IMG/VR virus record: IMGVR_UViG_3300030060_005860
Location: 1-35,609 of that record
From: a virus
Length of the DNA stretch: 35,609 nucleotides
Strand: one strand, 5' to 3'
Each line of letters opens with the position of its first letter. Position 1 is the first letter of the stretch. Under the pieces are notes generated by a model. It was not told where the DNA came from. It made no database searches and worked only from the letters and a program-made list of their open reading frames with translations. Position numbers and translations under genes: made by a program. This document shows, in pieces, positions 1 to 6,418 of the stretch.

Positions 1-686
1 TTAAAATAGAAAAGGCTGGTTTAACTAAGTCTATTTCTGATTTAAGAATATCTCTTTCTAATCCTGCACAAGTACAATATATTGATAAAGAATCAGGACA
101 ACTTATTACTACAACATCAAGTTCAGCAAGAAGAGCTTTACAAGATGAATTAGCTAGAACTCTAAATGATAGAAATCAAGTTAACCTAAAATTAGAAGCC
201 ATAACAGATTCTATTACAAAAACAGATATGGTAATTCTAAATGAACAAATAGGCAATGAAGAACAAAGAGAACTTGGACCACTAAAATATCTAGCAGAAA
301 CTACAGGTAAAGATATGAATACAGTTGTAAATTGGTTCTTGTTGATGATTATATTTGTTTTTGACCCATTAGCAATTGCATTAGTTGTAGCTGCAAACAT
401 GGCTTTTACAATGAATAGACCTAAAGATATTGAAATGTCAGTACCAGATGGAATGGAATTTAATAAACCATATCCAATGCCAAAATCTTGGTACGAACCA
501 AATATAGAGGAACAAGATTTAGCTGTAGATGACTTAGAAGAAAATATTAAAACAGCTGACGTTGAAGAGGAAAAAATAGAAGAAGTTAAAGATGACCTTT
601 ATGGTGAAGATTATGGTGAAGATAGAACACAAATGATTAAAGGTTCTGATGGAGTATATAGACCATTAGGAAATAAAAATTTATAG
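1..686 (+). CDS. C-terminal part of a membrane/coiled-coil phage protein (5' truncated by window edge)
   Basis: The reading frame is open from the first full codon at base 3 to the TAG at 684-686, so the true start lies outside the window. The ATG at 228 is internal: the same frame is open and protein-like before it, with charged, helix-forming sequence. About 227 residues are visible. A hydrophobic stretch encoded near 324-411 (VVNWFLLMIIFVFDPLAIAL and on) looks like one transmembrane helix or hairpin. It is preceded by coiled-coil-like sequence rich in E, Q, L and R, and followed by an acidic tail rich in E and D. The FVFDPLAIALV motif is familiar to me from coiled-coil proteins of T4-like marine phages whose function is unknown. 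I infer a membrane-anchored phage protein; the specific role is not evident. Confidence 0.8.
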   Translation, partial: KIEKAGLTKSISDLRISLSNPAQVQYIDKESGQLITTTSSSARRALQDELARTLNDRNQVNLKLEAITDSITKTDMVILNEQIGNEEQRELGPLKYLAETTGKDMNTVVNWFLLMIIFVFDPLAIALVVAANMAFTMNRPKDIEMSVPDGMEFNKPYPMPKSWYEPNIEEQDLAVDDLEENIKTADVEEEKIEEVKDDLYGEDYGEDRTQMIKGSDGVYRPLGNKNL

Positions 687-696
687 AGGAATAGTT

Positions 697-1230
697 ATGG
701 AACAATATAGAGTTGAATATTTACCAGGTACAAAATGGAATGAAAAAAAGGGAGCTATGTATCGCCACATGGAATGTAAAGTTTGTGGTGTAATGACAAA
801 ATGCAGTGAAGATACTCAAGCCGTAACTTGTTCTATTTGTGTTCAAGAATCATTATATGAACAATTTGGTGGACCAGATGTAACTCTAAAGAAATCTTCA
901 GGTCGACCAAGAGGTTGGAAATGGATGGCTGTATTTGTTGATAGAGATGGAACAGTTTTTCATAGAGGAATAGAACAACCTGAATTAAAGGGTACTTTAG
1001 AGCCTAGTAAAGTAAAAGATAAAGGCAATAGATTAACTAAAAAAGATAAAGAAAAAATAAAGCTAGAAGCTGGAAGAAGGTTATATAAACTTAAAAAAGA
1101 TATACAAAAGTTACGATGGAAAAAGGACAAAAAAGTCCTAGATAAAGCTATTAAGTATGAGACTAGAATATTAGCTGGAAAGTTTCCAAGAAAGTTTGAC
1201 TCAGAAGAGTATTGGAAAAAAACTTACTAA
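697..1230 (+). CDS. Small basic protein with a Cys-cluster (putative zinc finger)
   Basis: The 177-residue product has Cys27-x2-Cys30, Cys36 and Cys45-x2-Cys48 near its N-terminus, a spacing typical of a zinc ribbon or treble-clef site. A GRPRGWKWM segment and a short beta-rich part (AVFVDRDGTVFHRGIEQPEL) follow, and the C-terminal half is very Lys-rich and probably helical. The start is supported by GAGGA about 8 bases upstream. Proteins with a similar GRPRGWKWM...DGTV...RG.EQPELKGTLEPT core occur in T4-like marine phages, but I know of no established function. Binding of nucleic acid through the zinc site and basic tail is inference. A weak hairpin with a T tract overlaps its 3' end. Confidence 0.8.
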   Translation: MEQYRVEYLPGTKWNEKKGAMYRHMECKVCGVMTKCSEDTQAVTCSICVQESLYEQFGGPDVTLKKSSGRPRGWKWMAVFVDRDGTVFHRGIEQPELKGTLEPSKVKDKGNRLTKKDKEKIKLEAGRRLYKLKKDIQKLRWKKDKKVLDKAIKYETRILAGKFPRKFDSEEYWKKTY

Positions 1231-1254
1231 ACATTTTACCATGTAGATTTTTTT
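1226..1254 (+). terminator. Possible weak intrinsic terminator
   Basis: CTA-AA-CAT at 1226-1233 can pair with ATGTAG at 1241-1246, giving a six-pair stem with a two-base bulge. Seven T residues follow at 1248-1254. The stem is short and AT-rich, so termination would be partial at best. It overlaps the stop codon of the upstream Cys-cluster gene. Confidence 0.3.
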
Positions 1255-1296
1255 GTTTATATTTAACATATTACAACAATAAACTTGAGAACTGAT

Positions 1297-1533
1297 ATGT
1301 TGATAAATATGACAAATAGATTGATTTACCAAAGAGGTGGATCCACAAAAGAAGCTAAAGAAATAAGGTTTGAACTTCCTAAAGATATGACCTGTAATCA
1401 ATTTAAGGTTATGTGTATAAGAATGGCTCATGCAATAGGTTATCATGAAACATCTGTTAGAGAAACATTTGGTAAAATAGATGATGAAAACCTCGAAAAA
1501 GATAAAAAACAACTAAAATTATTATTTGACTAA
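1297..1533 (+). CDS. Small conserved phage protein, unknown function
   Basis: The product has 78 residues when started at ATG 1297. An in-frame TTG at 1285 and an ATG at 1309 are alternatives; 1297 is preferred because a weak GAGA lies six bases upstream. The sequence is a single compact alpha/beta-looking domain with a strand (KEIRFELPKDM), then helices (QFKVMCIRMAHAIGY and ESVRETFG-like), ending in a charged tail. I recall short phage proteins of this pattern (I/E-R-E-P...A.A.GY...V...FG) near baseplate and late-transcription genes, but no function is established. The stop codon is almost in contact with the start of the ClpP-like gene, which suggests translational coupling. Confidence 0.7.
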   Translation: MLINMTNRLIYQRGGSTKEAKEIRFELPKDMTCNQFKVMCIRMAHAIGYHETSVRETFGKIDDENLEKDKKQLKLLFD

Positions 1534-1534
1534 T

Positions 1535-2161
1535 ATGGCATTATACGACGAAGATATGGAAAGAGAATTACCTGGCAAACAGGCAAAATCAGAGACTGTA
1601 GCACTACCTCCTCCTAATACTATTTGGGAAGAGTCTGAACGAGGAGTATATATTCCTGAAAGTGTATTATATTTAGTGGGTGAAATTGCTGAATATACTC
1701 TTTTTGATTTTATGACTAGAGTTAGGGTTATTATTAGAGAAAGAGGACCTGAATATAAAGAAGAACCTCTAAATTTAATTATTAACTCTCCTGGTGGTGA
1801 TGTATCTGAGATGTTTGGTATTATAGACTTTATGGAGATTATAGATACTAAAGTAAATACCATCTGTAGAGGTTCAGCACAATCTGCAGGAGCAATAATT
1901 TTAGCTTGTGGAACAGGACAAAGAGCTGCATCAAAGCACTCTACAATAATGTTTCATCAAGGATCTACATTTTCACAAGGAAAACTTTCAGATGTTAGAG
2001 CAGGTTTAGAATATTCTAAGTCTGTAGAATCTAAAATTTATGCTTTACTTGGTGAAAAAACAAAAAAACCAGCTGAATGGTGGGAAGAAAAGATGAAGTC
2101 AGACTTTTACTTAACCGCTGAAGATGCTTTAGAATTAGGTGTAATAGATACAATAGGATAA
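1535..2161 (+). CDS. ClpP-like serine protease
   Basis: This is a 208-residue ClpP/crotonase-fold peptidase. The family features are visible in order: INSPGGDV at residues 83-90 (oxyanion-hole loop), nucleophile Ser117 in GSAQSAGAI, His141 in STIMFHQGS, and Asp190 in SDFYLTAEDALELGVID. The triad therefore appears intact. ATG 1535 is chosen over the upstream TTG at 1526 because it sits directly after the previous stop codon. ClpP peptidases form barrel-shaped oligomers and normally need an ATPase partner for folded substrates; none is encoded in the window, so use of a host ClpX/A or a regulatory role is inference. Some phages use ClpP-fold enzymes as prohead proteases, but no capsid gene is visible here. 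The HD-domain gene starts two bases after the stop. Confidence 0.92.
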   Translation: MALYDEDMERELPGKQAKSETVALPPPNTIWEESERGVYIPESVLYLVGEIAEYTLFDFMTRVRVIIRERGPEYKEEPLNLIINSPGGDVSEMFGIIDFMEIIDTKVNTICRGSAQSAGAIILACGTGQRAASKHSTIMFHQGSTFSQGKLSDVRAGLEYSKSVESKIYALLGEKTKKPAEWWEEKMKSDFYLTAEDALELGVIDTIG

Positions 2162-2162
2162 T

Positions 2163-2933
2163 ATGAATTTAACAGAACAACAATTATTAGAAAACTGGAA
2201 TAATCTACTATCAAAGATTGACAACAATTTTGATGGTGAAAGAAAACGAGCTCTTTTAGAAATGTACAATGGCTTTGCCGATCGCATGATGATGGCACCA
2301 GCCTCTGGTATAGAACACTTTCATAACTGTTTTATTGGTGGATATGTTGACCATGTATTAAGAGTTATGGAATGTTCTGCCAACTTATATAACTTATGGA
2401 AAAAGATGGGAGCAGATATGAGTGGTTATACAACAGAAGAACTTGCATTTTCTGCACTTAATCACGACCTTGGTAAAATTGGTGATATGAACCATGAATA
2501 TTATGTACCAAATCCTAGTGAATGGCACAGAAAGAATCAAGGTAAAATATACAATGTCAATCCTGATATTCAAAATATGTCTGTACCTCATCGTAGTTTA
2601 TGGTTATTACAAGAGTTTGGTATAAAATATTCTCAAAATGAAATGATAGCTATAATGACTCATGATGGATTATATGACGATGGTAATGCTACATATCTTA
2701 AAACTTGGGACAAAGACAGAAAGCTTAGAAATCACATGCCATTATTACTACATCAAGCAGACCACATGGCATCTATGATTGAGTTTGAAAGATGGAATAA
2801 AGGTGGAGTACAAGCATCGGCCCCTTTAGTAAAAAATAGTACTCCAACATTTAAGAAAAAAGCACCTAAAATATCTAGTGCAAATGAAAGTGCACAAGAT
2901 TTATTTAAGGACTTATTTGGAGATACTAAGTGA
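2163..2933 (+). CDS. HD-domain phosphohydrolase-like protein
   Basis: The 256-residue product has the metal-ligand series of the HD superfamily: His64 in GGYVDHVLRV, the doublet His101-Asp102 in ALNHDLGKIGDM, a His-Asp pair in MTHDGLYDD, and a late Asp in LLHQADHMAS. HD proteins hydrolyse phosphate esters, often of nucleotides; the substrate cannot be read from the sequence. After about residue 215 there is a low-complexity tail rich in S, K and A, ending in a short helix (SAQDLFKDLFGDTK) that could be an interaction peptide. The gene begins two bases after the ClpP-like stop codon, and its own stop overlaps the next gene's GTG start by four bases, so these genes are probably co-translated. 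Nucleotide-pool or signal-nucleotide hydrolysis during infection is inference. Confidence 0.85.
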   Translation: MNLTEQQLLENWNNLLSKIDNNFDGERKRALLEMYNGFADRMMMAPASGIEHFHNCFIGGYVDHVLRVMECSANLYNLWKKMGADMSGYTTEELAFSALNHDLGKIGDMNHEYYVPNPSEWHRKNQGKIYNVNPDIQNMSVPHRSLWLLQEFGIKYSQNEMIAIMTHDGLYDDGNATYLKTWDKDRKLRNHMPLLLHQADHMASMIEFERWNKGGVQASAPLVKNSTPTFKKKAPKISSANESAQDLFKDLFGDTK

Positions 2934-3196
2934 TATTAACAATTGTTATATTATCTATCGTAGTTTTAATTTTAGGATATGGTGTATATAATCTTCTACA
3001 AAAGTTAGAAGGATATGAAGAAGCCGTAGAAACCTCAGATAAAAGCCTTATTGAAGTTCAACAAAGTTTGGTTGCAATTTTAGCAAGAATTAGGGCTATA
3101 GATAGAAAGGGTATATTTGAAAATGATGATGAAGTAGGTCAAACGTTTAAGCAAATAGCTGATGTAATTAAAAGTATTGAGGAACAAGATGAATAA
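2930..3196 (+). CDS. Single-pass membrane protein with coiled coil
   Basis: The product has 88 residues and starts at GTG 2930, overlapping the upstream TGA as GTGA. Residues 1-22 (ILTIVILSIVVLILGYGVY) form one hydrophobic helix, probably with the N-terminus outside and the rest in the cytoplasm. A heptad-like helix follows, then a conserved-looking segment IDRKGIFENDDEVGQTF and an acidic end. Small proteins with a membrane helix and the D.(K/R)G.FE.DDEVG motif lie next to gp55 in T4-like marine phages; their function is unknown to me. The 3' end overlaps the sigma-factor start by eight bases. Confidence 0.82.
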   Translation: MILTIVILSIVVLILGYGVYNLLQKLEGYEEAVETSDKSLIEVQQSLVAILARIRAIDRKGIFENDDEVGQTFKQIADVIKSIEEQDE

Positions 3197-3977
3197 AAAA
3201 CTATCAGCAGTACAACAATTTTACTTTGACTTAGAAAGGCAACAAGAAGAAGAAAGAAGAATCTTTGAAGAACAGCGAAAAGGTAAAAGAAGAGGTCGAC
3301 CAAGAAAAAACAAAATGTATTTTACACCTATTACAGAAGCTGCTATCATAGCCTACAATAAAGAGCCAGACCAAAAATTAAGAAATAAAGTTTTTAATGA
3401 GCATATACATAAAGCTCTAGATAAACTTTCAGAAAATATAATTCATACGTTTAAGTTTTATTATTTTGATTATGGAGCAAGAGAACTTAAACAAGAGGTA
3501 GTAGCATTTATGCTTGAAAAATTACCTAAGTTTGTAGAAGGAAAAGGTAAAGCTTTTTCATATTTTAGTATAGTTGCTAAAAATTATTTAATACAAAACA
3601 ATAATAAAAACTACAAGGCATTAAAAGAAAAAGCTCCAGTTGTAGTAATAGATACACAACGAGACTTAACAAATGAGCAAATGAAAAAAGAGTTTGATGA
3701 ACAAAGAGCTGCATTTATGGAAGCTTTCATTGACCATTATGACAAGAAAATACCTACAGTTTTTAAGAGCGATAGAGATAGAAAAATAGCCTATGCCGTC
3801 TTAGAACTGTTTAGAGAACGAGAAAATATAGAAAACTTTAATAAGAAAGCACTGTATATTATGATTAGAGAAATGACAAACACTAGAACTCAGTATATAA
3901 CGAAGGTTGTCAACGTAATCAAAAAGGAATATTCAGAGACTTTCAAGAAATATCAAGAAGCAAGGATAAATATCTAG
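3189..3977 (+). CDS. 55: gp55-like late-transcription sigma factor with AT-hook-like N-terminus
   Basis: This is a 262-residue protein; T4 gp55 has about 185. Residues about 85-145 resemble sigma-70 region 2: a helix ending in YFDYGARELKQEVVAFML, then PKFVEGKGKAFSYFSIVAKN, which matches the core-binding and -10-recognition helices of minimal phage sigma factors. An upstream charged helix (residues 14-33) ends in GKRRGRPRKNK, where R35-G36-R37-P38-R39 is a textbook AT-hook core. The C-terminal 100 residues are basic and helical. ATG 3189 is chosen over the in-frame TTG 3177 because AGGAAC lies just upstream. In T4, gp55 with gp33 and the sliding clamp directs RNA polymerase to late promoters; the recurring AT-rich box in this window is its likely target. 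Assignment rests on region-2-like sequence and context, so I am fairly but not fully sure. Confidence 0.78.
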   Translation: MNKKLSAVQQFYFDLERQQEEERRIFEEQRKGKRRGRPRKNKMYFTPITEAAIIAYNKEPDQKLRNKVFNEHIHKALDKLSENIIHTFKFYYFDYGARELKQEVVAFMLEKLPKFVEGKGKAFSYFSIVAKNYLIQNNNKNYKALKEKAPVVVIDTQRDLTNEQMKKEFDEQRAAFMEAFIDHYDKKIPTVFKSDRDRKIAYAVLELFRERENIENFNKKALYIMIREMTNTRTQYITKVVNVIKKEYSETFKKYQEARINI

Positions 3978-4024
3978 ATGTAAAATTTAGTATATTTAAT
4001 TTTGACAATGGCCATACCGGCCTA

Positions 4025-4058
4025 ATTATTAACAATAGCTAGCAAGTATTATTAACAA
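4025..4058 (+). repeat. 11-bp direct repeat in the leader of the outer-membrane protein gene
   Basis: ATTATTAACAA occurs at 4025-4035 and again at 4048-4058, 23 bases apart, with TAGCTAGC between them. The leader of the next gene (about 4493-4515) has a related AAATAACAAATGCTAGCT stretch. The 103-base gap from 3978 to 4080 also contains GGCC-ATACC-GGCC at 4010-4022, a four-pair hairpin. The arrangement could be an operator or transcript-leader element; AT-rich chance repetition is possible. Confidence 0.35.
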
Positions 4059-4080
4059 AAAAGAAAAAGAGGGAAATTTT

Positions 4081-4491
4081 ATGAGAACAATTATTTTAAC
4101 AGCTGTTTTAGCTTGCGCAACTTTTTTAAGTACACAAGCTCAAACTAAAGGAGACTGGTACATTGGTACTGGTGATGTTGCAAACGTTGCTTGGACAGAA
4201 TGGGCTTTGGCTCCAACTGTTGGATATGGCGTAATGGACAACCTAATGGTAGGTCTGTCAGTATCCCAAGCAGACTCGACTGTAGATATGGTAATGGACT
4301 TCCATGCAAGATACTTTGTAAAAGGATATTTTGTATATGCTGCAGCGAAAGACTTAGACACAGATAACTTAAAGATCGGTCTAGGTAAAATGTTCACTAT
4401 ACGTAATAACGTATTTGTAGACCCTAAAGTGGTTTACTCAACTGGAGAAAAGACTACTAACTTAATGTTAGGTTTCGGTCTTAAATTTTAA
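4081..4491 (+). CDS. Secreted outer-membrane beta-barrel-like protein
   Basis: The 136-residue product has a clear Sec signal peptide: MRT, a hydrophobic core at residues 4-16, then STQA|Q with likely cleavage after Ala20. The mature part of about 116 residues alternates hydrophobic and polar residues in short strands separated by turns (GDWYIGTGDV, WALAPTVGYGV, LMVGLSVSQ, YFVYAAAK, LKIGLGKMF, VFVDPKVVYS). It ends LMLGFGLKF, a C-terminal aromatic typical of the BAM recognition signal. This fits a small barrel of the OmpW/OmpA-barrel kind. An AGAGGG ribosome site precedes the ATG. TTC and TAC codons are commoner here than in the tail genes, suggesting strong expression. I infer it is inserted in the host outer membrane; superinfection exclusion or receptor masking is possible. 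A lipobox reading at Cys12 is less likely. Confidence 0.75.
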   Translation: MRTIILTAVLACATFLSTQAQTKGDWYIGTGDVANVAWTEWALAPTVGYGVMDNLMVGLSVSQADSTVDMVMDFHARYFVKGYFVYAAAKDLDTDNLKIGLGKMFTIRNNVFVDPKVVYSTGEKTTNLMLGFGLKF

Positions 4492-4541
4492 TTATTAAAT
4501 AACAAATGCTAGCTAAAAACCAAAAACAAGGAGAGACAAAA

Positions 4542-4769
4542 ATGGATAACGTAATAAAATATATTACAGGATTCTTCGGAGGTTTGATGGGAATCATGAT
4601 GGCGATTCTTCCAATTACTATATTATGGTACGTTTTAACAGGCGGATCTGTATTTGGTATGGATGTTATTGCTAACTTGACTGCTCTTGTAAGTTCACTA
4701 GGAAATGGTGGATTTGTAGGATTAGTTGTATTGGTAATCATTGCCCAATTCTTCGTAGGTAAAAAGTAA
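4542..4769 (+). CDS. Small two-helix membrane protein (holin-like size, function unknown)
   Basis: Started at ATG 4542, the product has 75 residues. AAGGAG at 4528-4533 has ideal spacing for this start, so the in-frame ATG at 4506 is rejected. Two hydrophobic helices are visible, roughly residues 9-34 (Gly- and Met-rich) and 53-71, joined by a short loop, with a KK end. The size and topology would suit a class II holin, but there is no lysin nearby and no diagnostic motif, so that is only one possibility. Codon choice (TTC, ATC) resembles the barrel gene just upstream rather than the tail genes. A strong terminator follows 23 bases after the stop codon, so the two membrane-protein genes form a closed transcription unit. 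Confidence 0.8.
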   Translation: MDNVIKYITGFFGGLMGIMMAILPITILWYVLTGGSVFGMDVIANLTALVSSLGNGGFVGLVVLVIIAQFFVGKK

Positions 4770-4792
4770 TATACCTAACATAGAATAATTAG

Positions 4793-4831
4793 TTGCCCTG
4801 GTACTTAATGTGCTGGGGCAATTTTTATTTT
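4793..4831 (+). terminator. Strong intrinsic terminator
   Basis: TTGCCCTGGTA at 4793-4803 pairs with TGCTGGGGCAA at 4811-4821, giving eleven pairs with a few G-U, around a seven-base loop. A T-rich tract, TTTTTATTTT, follows at 4822-4831. It is the only convincing Rho-independent terminator in the window. It separates the membrane-protein cassette from the baseplate genes. Confidence 0.9.
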
Positions 4832-4839
4832 GTAGCTCG

Positions 4840-4857
4840 GATATATTTATATATGGA
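4840..4857 (+). promoter_or_regulatory. Candidate late promoter box upstream of baseplate block
   Basis: GATATATTTATATATGG lies between the terminator and the first baseplate-block gene, about 25 bases before its ATG. Near-identical boxes recur before four other structural gene groups. The core TATATTTATATA is close to a palindrome; its complement contains the T4 late sequence TATAAATA. Assignment to the gp55-like factor is inference. Confidence 0.6.
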
Positions 4858-4880
4858 CAGATAGTATTAGGAGAAATAAT

Positions 4881-5222
4881 ATGTTTGATGACGAAATATT
4901 TGAAGGTAAAACCTTATCTAATCTTTTTTCTGAGATATACCAAAACTCAAAAAAGAAGGATGAGCAAATAAATACCTTAATAGGACAATTAAAGGGTCTA
5001 ATTAAAAACATGACTGATGCTACGGTTATAGTACCTTTAATAAAAGATTATATTGATGCGTCCTTAAAAAATGATGACCATTTAATAAAAATGGCAGGAA
5101 TAATACAAAGAGCTCAAACAAGAGCAACAGACTCAGGTGGAGATTTTTCTTTAAGTGATGATGAAAAAAAGCAATTGTTAGAAACTATAACTGAGTTAGA
5201 AGATAAAACTAGGGATAAATAA
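4881..5222 (+). CDS. Small conserved baseplate-region protein, unknown function
   Basis: The product has 113 residues and looks entirely helical: MFDDEIFEGKTLSNLFSEIY, then a heptad-like helix (KKKDEQINTLIGQLKGLIK), a TVIVPLIKDYIDASLKND segment and a charged end. The pattern (F)EGKTL..LF.EIY...K...QI..LI..L...I....DA....PLIK.Y...KND.HL is one I associate with a small protein encoded beside baseplate genes in T4-like marine phages; no function is established. AGGAG nine bases upstream supports the start. It is the first gene behind a candidate late promoter, and its TAA shares a base with the ATG of the spike gene (TAATG), implying coupled translation. A virion or assembly role is inferred from position. 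Confidence 0.78.
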   Translation: MFDDEIFEGKTLSNLFSEIYQNSKKKDEQINTLIGQLKGLIKNMTDATVIVPLIKDYIDASLKNDDHLIKMAGIIQRAQTRATDSGGDFSLSDDEKKQLLETITELEDKTRDK

Positions 5223-6409
5223 TGGCTATAAATACTGGAGGACAAGTTAAAGGCTTAGAACAAAAAGTCGATAATTTACAAATAGAACCAGCAGAAGTTG
5301 TAGATATTATATTAGATGAATCTCATCCAGAATATAATCCTGATAATGGTAATACCGTTGGTTGTGTTTTAGCAAGGGCTATACAAACAGAAAGAAATAG
5401 AAGTGACTATACTTTACAATGGACAATGCCTGCAAATGGAAATATAATACAATATCCTTTAATTGCAGAAATAGTTTTATTAGTAAATGGAGCTTCACCA
5501 GATTCACAAAGACAAACGGGTTCTATTAAAAAGTATTGGATGTCTTTGCCACAAAATGTTTGGCAAGATGTAAATGAGAATAGTTTACCAGCAGCATCTT
5601 ATGCTTTACCATATAGACAAGCAAATGCAAAAGAATTTGATAGACATAAGGGAGATGCAGAACCAGAAGGACCAACATTAGGTAATTCATTTGAACCAAA
5701 AGAAATTGCACCAATGCAGCCTTATGAAGGCGACTTAATTATTCAAGGTAGATGGGGTAATTCAATAAGATTTGGTAGTACTTCTGACCCTCAAGCTGGA
5801 GATCCAAATCTTTATTCTGATGCTGGTTCACCAGGTGACCCTATAATTACAATACAAAATGGATATGGTAATGCCTCAGATACAGGAGAAGGTTATCACT
5901 TAGAAGATTATACAACTTCAGGAGATGCTTCACAAATAGTATTAGCAAATGGTCAAAAAATACCTTTAGAAATTGCAAGTACTAATAAAGATTCTTACCA
6001 TAATAGCTCAAATCCTGATGAACAAGACGCTTTTGAAGGAAATCAAGTAATAATAAATTCAGATAGAATAGTATTTAATGCAAAAACAGATAGTATTTTG
6101 GGAACAGCAAAAGTTTCAGTTGGCTTTTCAACAGAAGGAACATTTAATATAGATGCTGATGACCATACAATAATAGATTCACCTAAAATATATTTAGGAA
6201 ATGCATCAACAGATGAAGCCGAGCCTGTAGCTTTAGGTCAAACCTTGGTAGATTGGATGCAAAAGTTATGTGATACTCTAATGGCAGAAACTCACCCTAC
6301 GGCATGTGGTCCTAGTGGAACACCAATAAATTCGGCAGATTATGCAGACTTAAAGTCGGCGGCACCAGATATATTGAGTGAAAATAGTTTCTGTACAAAA
6401 TCTAATTAG
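5222..6409 (+). CDS. Baseplate central spike / hub protein (gp5-VgrG-like, without lysozyme)
   Basis: The product has 395 residues. An N-terminal beta-rich part (residues about 20-110, including NTVGCVLARAIQTE and PLIAEIVLLVNG) looks like the OB-fold of gp5/VgrG-type hub proteins. The middle has the phage-typical GDLIIQGRWGNSIRFGST signature at about 170-187. The C-terminal third (IINSDRIVFNAKTDSILGTA through GTFNIDADDHTIIDSPKIYLG) has the short-strand repetition of the triple-stranded spike helix, then a helical tail. In T4, gp5 also carries a lysozyme domain; no such domain or Glu-Asp-Thr active-site signature is visible here, so wall digestion must reside elsewhere if it is needed. Trimerisation and membrane puncturing are inferred from the family. 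The gene lies four genes before gp25, a normal baseplate setting. Confidence 0.75.
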   Translation: MAINTGGQVKGLEQKVDNLQIEPAEVVDIILDESHPEYNPDNGNTVGCVLARAIQTERNRSDYTLQWTMPANGNIIQYPLIAEIVLLVNGASPDSQRQTGSIKKYWMSLPQNVWQDVNENSLPAASYALPYRQANAKEFDRHKGDAEPEGPTLGNSFEPKEIAPMQPYEGDLIIQGRWGNSIRFGSTSDPQAGDPNLYSDAGSPGDPIITIQNGYGNASDTGEGYHLEDYTTSGDASQIVLANGQKIPLEIASTNKDSYHNSSNPDEQDAFEGNQVIINSDRIVFNAKTDSILGTAKVSVGFSTEGTFNIDADDHTIIDSPKIYLGNASTDEAEPVALGQTLVDWMQKLCDTLMAETHPTACGPSGTPINSADYADLKSAAPDILSENSFCTKSN

Positions 6410-6418
6410 GAGAATAGA

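Noticed and set aside
228-230. ATG at 228 as the start of the first gene
   Set aside because: The frame is open to base 3 with coiled-coil-like sequence before the ATG, so the gene is cut by the window edge.
176-400. Minus-strand open frame over the first gene
   Set aside because: It lies antisense to a frame with clear protein character and shows low-complexity composition; all other genes are on the plus strand.
3997-4004. TAATTTTG as proof of a Bacteroidota promoter
   Set aside because: An 8-base match with four fixed T/G positions is expected by chance in such AT-rich DNA, and the upstream TTG element is not seen at the usual spacing. It is kept only as a remark.
4010-4022. GGCC-ATACC-GGCC hairpin as a terminator
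   Set aside because: The stem is only four pairs and no T tract follows.
4506-4541. Upstream ATG 4506 as start of the two-helix membrane protein
   Set aside because: AAGGAG with good spacing belongs to ATG 4542, and the 12 extra residues are polar leader translation.
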